Origin: Deltaproteobacteria bacterium
GTDB taxonomy: Bacteria; JADJOY01
Reading direction: 5' to 3'
DNA: 31,364 nucleotides
Assembly: GCA_016713535.1 (NCBI GenBank)
Contig: JADJOY010000026.1
Span: 1 to 31,364, forward strand
Shown here: piece by piece, positions 1 through 8,198 of the stretch
Layout: each line of letters opens with the position of its first letter
Position numbering within the stretch: position 1 is the stretch's first letter
Notes under the pieces: model-generated
Database searches by the model: none
What the model was told of the DNA's origin: nothing
What the model saw: the letters and a program-made list of their open reading frames with translations, nothing else
Program-made: the position numbers and the translations under genes

Positions 1-765
1 CCTCGTCACGCTCACTTTCGTCGCGACGGCGACCAGACGCTTGGCGGTGAGGTCGTACGGCGCGCTGGCGCAGCCGCCGTAGAGCTTCTGGATCGCCGCG
101 AAGCCGGCATCGGTGAGCGCGCGGGTCAGCTTGCGCCCGAGTACGCCCGCAGCGTGAACTGAACTCGCGCCGCTCGGCGCCGCCGATCCCGATCCAGCGG
201 TTCTCGATCGCCGCGAGCCCCGGCTGGAAACGCGTGCTCCTGAGCAGGGAACTGCCCCGTCCCGGGCAGCTTCCGTCCCACGACCGCGGCGTGAGGTTCC
301 GCGCCGCCAGCTCCTTCCCCGCCATCTGACCACGAGCTTCCCGCCCGGCACGAGGCCTGTGTGGATGCCAGGAGCACCCGGACGTCGTCCGCCGCATCGC
401 GGAAGTAGCCGAGCGAGGTGAAGAGGTTGATGGCGACCTCGAACGACTCGGGGCGCACCAGCTCGCGCATGTCCGAACGCACCAGCTCGACCGCGACTCC
501 ACGAGCCTCCAGACGCTCCCCCGCCAGCGCGGGATACGCCGCCGAGCGCCGATCGGCCCGTGACCCGGAAACCGCGCGCCGCCCACGCCACGGCGTGACG
601 ACCTGCGCCACACGGCAGATCGAGCATCAGCGCACCGGGCGCGACGCCGAGCAGCCTGACGAGCCTGTCGACCTCGACTTCCGTGGGTATGTCGTCACGC
701 ACCACGCCGAACAGGAACGGCGCGAGCGTGTCCCAGAACGACTCGTCTTCGAACCACTCCGTCAT
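1..765 (-). CDS. SAM-dependent class I methyltransferase, partial and frameshifted
   Basis: Reading leftward from ATG 765, the protein begins MTEWFEDESFWDTLAPFLFG and then shows the AdoMet-binding motif I as LDLPCGAGRHAV followed by ARGFRVTG. After a frame change come the later motifs VELVRSDMREL and AINLFTSLGYFRD. Near the window edge the C-terminal strand reads YDLTAKRLVAVATK. This is the layout of small-molecule class I methyltransferases with a Rossmann fold, expected in the cytoplasm; the substrate cannot be told. The frame changes at least three times (roughly 550, 360 and 140), so the sequence as given does not encode one continuous protein. A purine-rich GGAAAGG lies upstream of the chosen ATG. 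The 3' end is outside the window. Family assignment is firm, function is not. Confidence 0.8.
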   Translation of the reverse strand, partial: MTEWFEDESFWDTLAPFLFGVVRDDIPTEVEVDRLVRLLGVAPGALMLDLPCGAGRHAVAWAARGFRVTGRSALGGVSRAGGGASGGSWSRGRAGAFGHARAGAPRVVRGRHQPLHLARLLPRCGGRRPGAPGIHTGLVPGGKLVVRWRGRSWRRGTSRRGRGTEAARDGAVPCSGARVSSRGSRRSRTAGSGSAAPSGASSVHAAGVLGRKLTRALTDAGFAAIQKLYGGCASAPYDLTAKRLVAVATKVSVTR

Positions 766-833
766 GGCGTGCCTTTCCGCGCCGAGCGCCTCCGCGGGTC
801 GCGCACTCATAGCAAAGCGTCGTTAGATAAGCA

Positions 834-862
834 CGAAGGGCCGGCTTTTGGCCGACCCTTCG
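834..862 (-). terminator. Hairpin terminator downstream of fbaB
   Basis: A 12-bp stem (CGAAGGG-CCGGC against GCCGA-CCCTTCG, one C/A mismatch that becomes G-U on the minus strand) closes a 5-nt loop. It lies about 56 bp past the aldolase stop codon, between the aldolase and the methyltransferase, both on the minus strand. No strong T tract follows, so it is a plausible but not textbook intrinsic terminator. Confidence 0.6.
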
Positions 863-917
863 CACGTCACTGGCCGCGCGTGGGATGCGCGCTACCCACA
901 CCAGAGGAGATTTGAGA

Positions 918-2011
918 TCAGGCGATCGTGACGTCCTTGCAGAGGTAGACGTCCTGGATCGCGTTGAGCAGCGCGACACCTTCCTTCATCGGGCGCTGGA
1001 ACGCCTTGCGGCCCGAGATCATTTCATGCCGCCAGCGCGCTTGTTGATGACTGCGGTGTAAGTACCGCCTCGGCGAGGTCTGAGGCACCCTTCTGACCTG
1101 GCCGCCCGAGTTGATGAGGCCGACGCGCCCCATGTAGCAGTTGGCGATCTGGTAGCGCGTCAGCGTCGATCGGGTTGTCGCTCGACAGGTCCGAGTAGAC
1201 CTTCTTGTGGGTCTTGCCGAACTTGAGCGCGTACGTAGCCCGGACTTGTTGGCGCCCGGCGGCTTCTGCTTGACGATGCTCTGTACCTTCCGATGGTGAC
1301 GCTGAGGTGGTTCGCCTGGCTTGGTGAGGTCCGCGGCGAGGTGGAAGTCGGCGAATATGGTCTTGAAGGCGCCGTTGCGCAGTAGTGCTCCACAGCACTG
1401 TCACCATGCCGAGCTTGTGGGCCTCGGGTAGATCCGCGCGACCTCGACGATCTGGCGGTTCGACTCGGCGGAGCCGAAGTGAGATCGTGGTGCCGATCGC
1501 CGCCGCGCCCATGTTCCACGCTTCGCGCACGGTGCCGAAGGGGATCTGGTCGAAGACGTTCGGGTAGCTCAGGATCTGGTTGCATTCAGCTTCACCAGGA
1601 ACGGGATCCTGTGGGCGTACTTGCGGGCCACTGCGCCCAGGACGCCGAACGTCGAGGCCATCAGTTGGCAAAGCCGCCCTCGATCGCCAGCCTGACGATC
1701 TTCGCCAGATCGAAGTAGTCGGGGTTGGGCGCGAAGTCGGCGCCGCTGCTGTGCTCGGGATGCCCTGGTCGATCGGAAGAATGGAGACGGTAGCCGGTGC
1801 CACTGAGGCGCCTGCAGATCGAGGATCGACTGGCAGGCGCGCAGCACCCCGTGTGCTGGGATCGGTGGGTGACCAGACGCGATCGATGGGTCAGATTCCC
1901 GCAGGTGGGGCCGGTCCTTGGTGATCCCTGGGACGTGTACCCCAGTACCCCGCCTGCATCCGCACCCAAGAGTTCTTCGATCTTGTCGATCGAGCCTGCT
2001 CCGCTACCCAT
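918..2011 (-). CDS. fbaB: Class I fructose-bisphosphate aldolase (FbaB/DhnA family), frameshifted
   Basis: The enzyme interconverts fructose 1,6-bisphosphate with dihydroxyacetone phosphate and glyceraldehyde 3-phosphate in cytoplasmic glycolysis/gluconeogenesis through a lysine Schiff base. Segments in order match E. coli FbaB as I remember it: [15 protein letters not shown] at the N-terminus, [104 protein letters not shown], and the end [19 protein letters not shown] then [10 protein letters not shown] before the stop. The span is close to the usual 350 codons. The start ATG 2011 gives [15 protein letters not shown]. At least six frame changes interrupt it, too many for natural decay with such good residue conservation, so I read them as sequencing errors. 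The Schiff-base lysine region near 1290 is scrambled and cannot be checked. Confidence 0.93.
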
Positions 2012-2444
2012 GATCGCTCTCGTGTCGGCGCGGCCCCGCCGTCGCCGACCCGCCGTGAAAGCTTCGGCTGGTTGGAACTTCAAGGATCGTGGAATTCGTG
2101 CAAGTGCTGAACCGACCCGTCACCGTTCGAGCGGGTACGGCGCGCCCGGTCGGGGCCCGCGCGCAATCTCACGAGGATGCCACACCGCCCCATGCCCTCA
2201 AACCGCAAGGGCTCGAAACTGCCTGGTAAATGAGGCGCCACGTGCTCGGTTGGCGGAAATCCCGCCACCCACCTGCGAAATCAGCGTTGCAGGCGCTGCG
2301 GATCATAGGTGGTCTTCGGGTAACGCCTGCCGGCTGTTTCGGATCGAACCAGCCTGCGCCCGAAACGCCGCACCTCGCGAAGGACGGGCGCACCTGGCGT
2401 CGAGCGACACCGTTCTCCTCCGTTCGGGCCTCTATGATGGCACG
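2012..2444. other. Intergenic region between fbaB and the M23 peptidase gene
   Basis: This 433-bp gap lies between divergently transcribed genes. Short open frames exist on both strands, but none shows a recognisable motif, a signal peptide or a convincing start. The promoters of both flanking genes, and possibly the true N-terminus of the peptidase, should lie here, but I could not identify -35/-10 pairs with confidence. Confidence 0.4.
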
Positions 2445-2980
2445 ATGTCACGCACGGCTTCGGCTTCGCCGACCACCGCGGCGACTGGGTGCCGGCGCCA
2501 GATACGGCGGCGTCCGGTCGCTCTCGCTGCGCCCGCCGCGATTGCGCCACCCATCCCGTCCTCGGCACGCCTGTGGTCGCGGTCGCCGACGGCGATGCGG
2601 TGTTCTTTCGCCGGCAACGGCGATCGCGACGGCTTTCGCGGGTGGGAACGTGGTGATCGTGCCACCGGCTTATGCGCGGCTTCGCGCCGCCCGATGATGA
2701 CGTCGAGACCCTCTACGGCCACCTCGAGGAGGTCCGCGGGAGCTCGGCGACCGCGTCTGCGCTGGCTGCCAGCCAACCGGCACCCCGGGCACCGCCGGCG
2801 GGGGCCGTTACGCGCCGCACCTCCACTTCGAGGTGCGCGACCGCTCCGGCCTGGGATCTGCAGGCCGGCAGCGGACCCTCGACGGCTGGCCCGCGCCGAG
2901 CGAGTGGCTCGCTGGCCGACGCAGCCACCGCCGCTGCCGCCCTGGCGGCGCCCGCCGACACCACCGCCGCGCGCGAGTAG
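2445..2980 (+). CDS. M23-family (LytM) metallopeptidase, frameshifted
   Basis: Pieced across several frames, the region reads GTPVVAVADGDAVFF, then DRDGFAGGNVVIV, then VETLYGHLEEV, GDRV and finally RYAPHLHFEVRDRSG. This order (entry loop, Tyr-x-His-Leu strand, PHLHFEV zinc-ligand motif) is diagnostic of the LytM/M23 peptidoglycan endopeptidase fold, which cleaves peptide cross-links in the cell wall. The first His/Asp zinc pair should lie just before GTPVV, where the text is scrambled, so catalytic competence cannot be judged. The start is uncertain: ATG 2445 is a choice of convenience, and I see no clean signal peptide. The end at TAG 2978-2980 follows a short Ala-rich tail. Four or more indels are needed to join the pieces. 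Confidence 0.72.
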
Positions 2981-3012
2981 GCAGCTCCCTCCGCGCATAT
3001 CCTTGCGCGCCC

Positions 3013-4217
3013 ATGAACACCACCCAGCGCCTGCGTCTCGGTGTCGTGATCGGCACTCGCCCCGAAGCCATCAAGCTCGCCCCCGTGATCCTCGAGAGGC
3101 GCGAGCGCTTCGCGGACACGACTGAGCCGATCGTCATCTCGACCGCCCAGCACCGCCAGATGTTCGACCCCATCCTGAGCGGCTTTGGCGTGGCTCCCCG
3201 ACCACGACCTCGACGTGAGCTGCCCAACCAGACCCTCACCCAGGTGACGGTGCGCGTGGAGCGCATGACCGCGCTTCGGCACGACGCCGCTCGACGCGGT
3301 GATGATCCAGGGCGACACCACCACCCGCCTCGGCACCGCCCTCGCCGCCTTCTACGCGCGAGTCCCCGTGGCGCACGTCGAGGCCGGGCTGCGCACCGGG
3401 ACATGGACCGACCCTTCCCCGAGGAGATGAACCGCGTCGGGTGGGCCAGCTCACCGCGATCCACTTCGCCCACCGAGGCTCGAAGAGAACCTGCTGCGCG
3501 AAGGCGTGCACCGCGAACCGCATCAAGGTCACCGGCAACACCGCCGTCGACGCCATCCTGCGCACCGCACACGAGCCCGGGATCGATGGTCTCTTCCCGC
3601 TGCCCGACCTCGACCCCGAGCAACGCCTGATCCTGGTGACCGCCCACCGCCGCGAGAGCTTCGGCGAGCCCTTCCAGCGCATCTGCCAGGCCCTCGCCGA
3701 GATCGTCCAGAGCCGCGACGACGTGACGATCCTCTACCCCGTGCACCTCAACAACAACGTGCGCTCGGTGGTCATGCCCATGCTCGGGAAGCTCGACCGC
3801 GTGCGCCTCGTCGAGCCGCTCGACTACCGCCCCTTCGTCGCCGCCATGAAGCGCGCCGAGCTTATCATCAGCGACTGGGCGGCATCCAGGAGGAGGCACC
3901 CTCCTCGACAAGCCCGTGCTGATCCTGCGCGACGAGACCGAGTGCCCTGAGTGCGTCCAGGTCGGCGCCGCCAAGCTCGTCGGCACCGACCCCGCCCGCA
4001 TCGTCCCCGCCGCCTCGAGCTCATCAACCGCGCCGCCTACGACGCCATGGCGAAGGTCCTCAACCCCTTCGGCGACGGCCGCCCGCACCACATCCTGACT
4101 GGCATGGTCGAGTGGTGGCGCGCCGCACCGCCACGCAGCGCTGACCGCGCACCGCTGCCGCTCTTCCGAGCGCCGCCGCTTCGTCGGCGGCGAGCGCAGC
4201 CTGGGGATCTGAAATGA
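3013..4217 (+). CDS. wecB: UDP-N-acetylglucosamine 2-epimerase (non-hydrolysing), frameshifted
   Basis: WecB interconverts UDP-GlcNAc and UDP-ManNAc, supplying ManNAc-derived sugars for cell-surface polysaccharides. From ATG 3013 the protein starts [20 protein letters not shown] and continues [111 protein letters not shown], then the UDP-binding segment with SGGIQEEAP, and [16 protein letters not shown]. Catalytic Asp/Glu/His residues of the family (in QGDT, EAGLRTG, PEEMNR, TAHRRES) are present in the text. At least six single-base indels break the frame. The last residues are encoded by the palindromic element at 4204-4240, whose left arm contains the stop codon, so the natural C-terminus may have been replaced. 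Confidence 0.94.
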
Positions 4218-4240
4218 CGACTCACGTCATTTCAGATCCC
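4204..4240. repeat. Perfect palindrome with 16-bp arms overlapping the wecB stop
   Basis: The arms GGGATCTGAAATGACG (4204-4219) and CGTCATTTCAGATCCC (4225-4240) are exact reverse complements around the 5-nt loop ACTCA. The wecB stop codon (4215-4217) is inside the left arm. As RNA it would form a very stable stem that could stop wecB transcription. The exact symmetry together with the second palindrome immediately downstream also fits the border of an inserted element. Confidence 0.85.
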
Positions 4241-4243
4241 ATT

Positions 4244-4261
4244 TGACGACTTCTGTCGTCA
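4244..4261. repeat. Second palindrome, TGACGAC-ttct-GTCGTCA
   Basis: Exact 7-bp arms surround a 4-nt loop, three bases after the first palindrome. The decamer AAATGACGAC at 4212-4221 recurs inverted as GTCGTCATTT at 4255-4264, so the two elements also form one nested inverted repeat of about 53 bp directly upstream of the ATPase gene. It could be an operator, a mobile-element end or part of a dispersed repeat; nothing else in the window carries the same core. Confidence 0.8.
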
Positions 4262-4271
4262 TTTGGGGACC

Positions 4272-5444
4272 ATGGCAGTGCCTTACCCCCACGGTTCGGC
4301 ACCACGGACGAGATCTACCTCCCCGCACCCTGGACTTGTCCGCTTGGGCCAAGCAGAAATCGCACTTCCTCTTCGGCCCGCGTCAGACTGGGAAGACCTC
4401 GCTCATCCGGCATGCGCCGCCTGATGCCCGGGGTGTACGACCTCCTTGACCACTCGGTGTTCCTCGGCTCAGTCAGCGACCCTCGCGGCTCGCCGAGGAG
4501 ATCCTGCGGACGCAACGAGCTGGTCGTCATCGACGATCCAGCGGATCCCCGAGCTGTGAACGAGGTCCACCGCCTCATCGAGACCCAGCGCACCCGCTTC
4601 ATCCTCACTGGTTCCAGCGCGCGAAAGCTGCGCCACGGCAGCGTGAACCTCCTCGGCGGGCGCGCTCGCACGCGCTACCTCCACCCGCTCACCTGCACCG
4701 AGCTCGGCGAACACTTCGACCTGGTGCGCGCGATCCAGCGCGGCGGCATCCCGTCGATCTACTTCTCCGACGATCCCCGGGCCGACCTCGCCGCCTACAC
4801 CGGCGCCTACCTGCAGCAGGAGATCGTCGCCGAGGCCGCGACCCGCAGCGTGCCCGCCTTCAGTCGATTCCTACGCGTCGCCGCGCTCTGCAACGCGACC
4901 ATCGTCAACTTCAGCAAGATCGCGAGCGACGCCCCAGGTGCCCCGTACCACGGTCTACGAGTACTTCGTTGGAGATCCCCGAAGGACACCCTCATCCTTC
5001 ACGAGGTGCCGGCCTGGCGATCGTCCGTGAAGCGCAAGCCCCTCGCCTCGTCCAAGTACTACTTCTTCGACATCGGCGTGGCCTCTGCCTTACAAGGGCG
5101 CCACGCAATCACGCCGCGCACCCCGGAGTTCGGCGCCGCCTTCGAGAGCTGGATCTTCCACGAGCTCATCGCCCACCGCGACTACCAGGGTGGCGACGAA
5201 ATCCGCCACTGGCGCTCTGACTCCGGCTTCGAGGTCGACTTCATCCTCGGGGACCACACCGCCATCGAGGTCAAGGCCACTGACAACGTCACCGACCGCG
5301 ACCTGCGCCTCGCTCCAAGCGCTCGCGGAGGAGAAGAAGCCTCGAGCGCTACCTCTGTGTCTGCACCGAACCGCGACGCCGACCGTGGGTGGCGTGGAGA
5401 TCCTACCGTCGACCGAGTTCCTCGCCGAGCTCGGCGCCGCTTGA
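4272..5444 (+). CDS. AAA-type ATPase with DUF4143 C-terminal domain, frameshifted
   Basis: The N-terminal part reads RTLDLSAWAKQKSHFLFGPR and QTGKTSLIRH, giving the Walker A motif GPRQTGKT. A Walker B-like LVVIDD follows, its continuation blurred by an indel near 4535. Then come VHRLIETQRTRFILTGSSARKL (sensor segment), VNLLGGRA, YLHPLTCTELGEHFDL, YLQQEIVAEA, FLRVAALCN and the DUF4143 part with KYYFFDIGVASAL, FESWIFHELIAH, HWRSDSGFEVDFIL and AIEVKAT, a PD-(D/E)XK-like nuclease fold signature (E-D-ExK). The protein ends FLAELGAA at 5444. Members of this family are common, often mobile, and of unknown role. The 5' end is unresolved: ATG 4272 is out of frame with the Walker A segment, and an indel around 4313 would join them. 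Its stop is three bases from a duplicated surface-protein fragment. Confidence 0.85.
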
Positions 5445-5446
5445 CC

Positions 5447-5650
5447 AGATCATCGAGAGCCTGGTCACCAGCTCTGGCCCACCGAGGTGCCGCTGGTGAA
5501 GGACCTGCTCGGCTTCGAGAGCGTGGATAGTGGCGGCCCGCCGGTGGGCCCGAACCACCCGCACAGCGGTGGGGGGTTCTCGTGCAGCGTCGCGCCGGTG
5601 CCGGAAGCGGCGCGTTCAGCGGAACGGGGCGCGAGCGCCGCGGGCGACGC
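5447..5650 (+). pseudogene. Scar: C-terminal fragment of the surface protein encoded at 9842-13219
   Basis: About 200 bp here are a close copy of 12950-13150. Both encode IIESLVT/LLTQLWP, then EVPLVKDLLGFESVDSGG, PNHPHSGGGFSCSVAP and ARSAERGAS. Homology begins within three bases of the ATPase stop codon and fades around 5650, before the transmembrane and Arg-rich end of the anchoring signal, which is degraded here. No start codon, signal peptide or upstream domains of the surface protein remain. It is therefore a truncated duplicate, left when the sequence upstream was replaced. The frame runs on, without a stop, into the following antitoxin gene, probably by chance. Confidence 0.85.
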
Positions 5651-5752
5651 CGCCGCGGTGCTGCCGCCGCCGCTAGATCGGCGCGAGGCGGCGTCCGGAG
5701 TGAGGGAGTTGGTCACGAGGTGGCCCGGCTTGACGCACGGACGCCGCGGACG

Positions 5753-5766
5753 TATGTCTAGACATA
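5753..5766. promoter_or_regulatory. Palindromic operator overlapping the vapB1 start
   Basis: TATGTCTAGACATA is a perfect 14-bp palindrome whose last base is the first base of the ATG chosen for the antitoxin. VapB-type antitoxins usually repress their own operon by binding palindromes at the promoter or start, so this is the likely operator. No Shine-Dalgarno sequence is seen upstream, which would suit a leaderless or near-leaderless transcript. Confidence 0.65.
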
Positions 5767-6011
5767 TGCGTACCACCGTCAGGCTGAACGACGCGCTGCT
5801 CAGGCAGGCCAAGCATGAAGCGGAACGCCGCGGCGAGACCCTGACCGCGCTCATCGAGAAGGGGTTACGGCTGGTGCTTGCAGGCCCGCAATCGCCGGCC
5901 CGCCGAAGGCGCGTGTCACTGCCGGTTTCGTCGGCCAGTGGCGGGCTACTCCCGGGTGTCGACCTGGACGACTCGGCTGGCCTGCTCGACCGCCTCGAAG
6001 GCCGCGAGTGA
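5766..6011 (+). CDS. vapB: VapB-type antitoxin
   Basis: The 81-residue product begins MRTTVRLNDALLRQAKHEAE and continues RRGETLTALIEKGLRLVLAG, an N-terminal ribbon-helix-helix DNA-binding domain (strand, helix, turn, helix). It is followed by a basic linker and a C-terminal tail ending LLDRLEGRE, the part that normally wraps the toxin. By family knowledge it binds and neutralises the PIN-domain RNase encoded next and represses the operon through the palindrome at 5753-5766. Its stop overlaps the toxin start by four bases (GTGA), indicating translational coupling. An alternative ATG at 5754 would add four residues. The frame is intact. The reading frame is also open upstream into the surface-protein scar, but the palindrome and the domain boundary favour the start given. 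Confidence 0.85.
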   Translation: MRTTVRLNDALLRQAKHEAERRGETLTALIEKGLRLVLAGPQSPARRRRVSLPVSSASGGLLPGVDLDDSAGLLDRLEGRE

Positions 6012-6428
6012 TCCTTCCGGACGTCAACGTACTGATCTACGCGTTTCGACCTGACTCGGCTGATCATCGCGCCCACCGCGAGTGGCTGTGAAGCGTGGTC
6101 GAGGGCGATGCCGCTGGGCATGTCGCCGCAGGTGCTGGCCGCGGTCGCGCGCATCACCACGCACCCCGCATCTTCGCGAAGCCGAGCCCGCTCGATGAAG
6201 CGCTGGCGTTCGGGCGCGTTCTCCTGAACAGCCGACCTGCACGGTCGTCCAACCGGGCGATCGCCACTGGGGCATCTTCAACGAGCTGTGCCGCCGGCAG
6301 GAGCGACCGGGAACCTGATCCAGGACGCCTGGTTCGCCGCGCTCGCCATCGAATCCGGCTGCGAATGGGTCACGACCGACGGCGACTACGCACGGTTCCC
6401 GGGCCTGCGTTGGCGCCGGCCGTTGTGA
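6008..6428 (+). CDS. vapC: VapC-type PIN-domain ribonuclease toxin, frameshifted
   Basis: From GTG 6008 the product reads VILPDVNVLIYAFRPDSADH, carrying the first catalytic Asp of the PIN fold. After an indel near 6090 it continues with MSPQVLAAVARITTHPRIF, AKPSPLDEALAFGRVLL, GNLIQDAWFAALAIESG and CEWVTTDGDYARFPGLRW, with the conserved late acidic residues in QDAWFAA and TTDGDYARF. PIN toxins are Mg-dependent endoribonucleases that cleave tRNA or rRNA and halt translation. The gene overlaps its antitoxin by 4 bp. Two or three indels (near 6090, 6110 and 6250-6300) interrupt the frame, so as written the toxin would be inactive. Since neighbouring housekeeping genes are broken the same way, sequencing error is the simpler explanation. 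Confidence 0.82.
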
Positions 6429-6652
6429 GGCGTTGCGCGGTAGCGCACGCGGCGTCCGTACTCGCCACCGACGCACGGCGCAGCGATCGGTCACGGCTGG
6501 CCTGCGGCTCGCACTTCCCGGACGGCCGTTCGGATCTCAGCCGCGAATCGGTGGAGCGCGGCCGCTCCGTCGGCGGCCAGGGTGTCCGGGACGCGCCAGC
6601 TGACCCAAGTGGCCAGCACCCGGGTCCGGCGACCGGGCCATCGCCTCCGACC

Positions 6653-6680
6653 ATTCAAGAAACCACCATATTTCTTGAAT
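6653..6680. promoter_or_regulatory. Inverted repeat upstream of the fic gene
   Basis: ATTCAAGAAA (6653-6662) and TTTCTTGAAT (6671-6680) are exact 10-bp reverse complements separated by 8 bp. The AT-rich site stands out in its GC-rich surroundings and lies 43 bp before the fic start. The symmetry and spacing suit a dimeric regulator binding one face of the helix. Apart from this site I see nothing in the 295 bp between vapC1 and fic. Confidence 0.6.
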
Positions 6681-6723
6681 AGCGCCTCGCCCATGAAAGA
6701 GATTGAACTGGAGGCACCTGAGC

Positions 6724-7878
6724 GTGATCGAACGGAGAACCGGCTGCGGGATCCGAGTGACGTCGGTCGGCGGGAGCCGTCGACGCCTTCGTGCCGACGC
6801 CCTGGCGCCGGATCCGCCGATCCACCAGGCGGCCCTTCGGCCTACATGGATCGGGCCCTCGTCGCGTTCGGTCGCCTCTTGACGGGATCTCGGTACTCCG
6901 TCCGGAGCCCGCGCTCGTCCTCTACGTGTGCGTCCGCAAGGAGGCGGTGCGCTCGTCGCAAGGCGACGAGACTCCAGTCGTCCCTCTCGGCCTTGCTGCT
7001 CTCCGGGATCGACGAGATCCCGGGGGATCCCCTCGACGACGTCCGCGAGGTCTCGAGCAGCGTCGCCGCGCTGGAGCACGGCCTCCAGCGCATGCATGAC
7101 GGCTTCCCGCTCTCGAACCGGCTGATCCGCGAGATCCACGGACACCTCCTGATCCGCGGCCGCGGCGCCGACAAAGAACCAGGCGAGTTTCGCCGCACCC
7201 AGAACTGGATCGGCGGCAGCCTGCCCGGCAACGCCGCCTCCGTTCTTCCGCCGCCGCACGACGCCGAGGCGTGCATGAGCGCGCTGGAGAAGCTCCTCCA
7301 TGGCAATCCCACCATGACGCCGATCCTGATCAAGGCTGACTGGCCCTACTGTCGAGCTTGTTGAGAGGATCCACTCCATTCCTCGACGGCAACGGCCGCG
7401 GCGGTCGGCTGCTGGTACCCCTGATCTTGTGCGCCGACGGATTGCTCCGCGAGCCGATCCTCTACCTGAGCCTCTATTTCAAGCAGCGCCGCGAGGAGTA
7501 CTACGACCGCCTCCAGCGCGTACGCGTGAGCGGCGACTGGGAGGGATGGCTCGCGTTCTTCCTCGACGGCATTGCTCAGGCCGCCGACCAGGCCGTCGCC
7601 ACCGCTCGAACGCTGACGACCACGTTCTCCGACGACCGCAGCCGGATCGAACGACAGGTTCGCGCCGTCGGCTCGGCCCGACGCATTCACGCCCTCCAGC
7701 GTCACCCGATCCTCTCGATCGGCTGCGCCGCAAGGAAACCGGCCTCACCATCCCCACCGTCGGCGACGCCCTCGGCAGCCTGGGCATCGTCGAGGAAATC
7801 ACCGGCAAGAAGCGCGGGCGGCTGTTCGCTTACCGGCACCTCCTCCGAGCCCTAACCGACGCGCCCAAGGAGCCGTGA
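6724..7878 (+). CDS. Fic/DOC-family protein, frameshifted
   Basis: Fic proteins transfer AMP or other phosphate-containing groups onto hydroxyl side chains of target proteins. The segments in order are DGISVLRPEPAL, YVCVRKEAVRSSQ, SSLSALLLSGIDEIPGDPLDDVREV, ALEHGLQRMHDGFPLSNRL, REIHGHLLIRGRGADKEPGE, FRRTQNWIGG and the catalytic motif HPFLDGNGRGGR. The His codon is displaced by one inserted T near 7370. There follow LILCADGLLREPILYLSLYF, RREEYYDRLQRVR and a C-terminal winged-helix-like part ending at 7878. GTG 6724 is chosen for the GGAGG at 6710-6714. The N-terminal inhibitory motif expected after SSQ, (S/T)xxxE(G/N), cannot be read intact because of indels near 6960. No separate antitoxin gene is seen. 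Five or more indels occur overall. Confidence 0.88.
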
Positions 7879-8198
7879 CCCAAGCCACGTCCACGGACCG
7901 CCTGGCCCAAGGCCAGGGACCAAGTTGCGACCGCGTGCCTCGCTGACCCTGGCACCTCCTTCCTCCAGGGTTGCTTCGTTCCCGCTCGCCGCTCGTACTA
8001 GCCCATCCACGGCGCACCTGGTTCGCCCTGGATCTCCCGCCGAAATCGAACGCCGTCTGGCCGTCGACTGGCGCCCGGGCTCCGGCACTCGGCCCTTTCG
8101 GCCCCTCCTCTCTCAATCAGTTCGGAGCGGGTTTCGTCGCGCCCCGATCACTTGTATCGTCCGCGCCGGCGGCCGCCATCCCCTCGCGCGCTGAGATC
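7879..8198. other. Intergenic region between fic and the glycosyltransferase
   Basis: A 7-bp perfect stem CCTGGCC-caa-GGCCAGG at 7901-7917, 23 bp past the fic stop, is the likely fic terminator. The remaining roughly 280 bp are open in the frame of the downstream gene, but the predicted residues (Ser/Pro/Ala/Arg-rich) do not look like a membrane protein N-terminus. I see no other gene. Composition starts to shift toward lower GC at about 8190. Confidence 0.45.
7901..7917 (+). terminator. Hairpin after fic
   Basis: CCTGGCC and GGCCAGG pair perfectly around a CAA loop, 23 bp past the fic stop. There is no T tract, so termination strength is uncertain. Confidence 0.45.

Noticed and set aside
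2330-2360. GGTTCGATCC-like sequence (minus strand) suggesting a tRNA T arm
   Set aside because: The flanking bases do not pair as a T stem and no acceptor or anticodon arms can be drawn around it.
5487-6011. One long open frame reading from the surface-protein scar into the antitoxin as a fused 174-residue protein
   Set aside because: The first half is homologous to the C-terminus of another gene, and the antitoxin domain starts at an ATG with an operator palindrome. The fused frame is likely to be chance readthrough of open GC-rich sequence.
6491-6694. Minus-strand open frame starting MGEALFKKYGGFL
   Set aside because: Its first codons are just the inverted repeat at 6653-6680 read in reverse; the rest has no recognisable domain or Shine-Dalgarno sequence.
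7971-8198. Upstream in-frame extension of the glycosyltransferase by 76 residues
   Set aside because: The added residues are Pro/Ser/Arg-rich and lack membrane character, while ATG 8199 starts exactly at the first hydrophobic helix.
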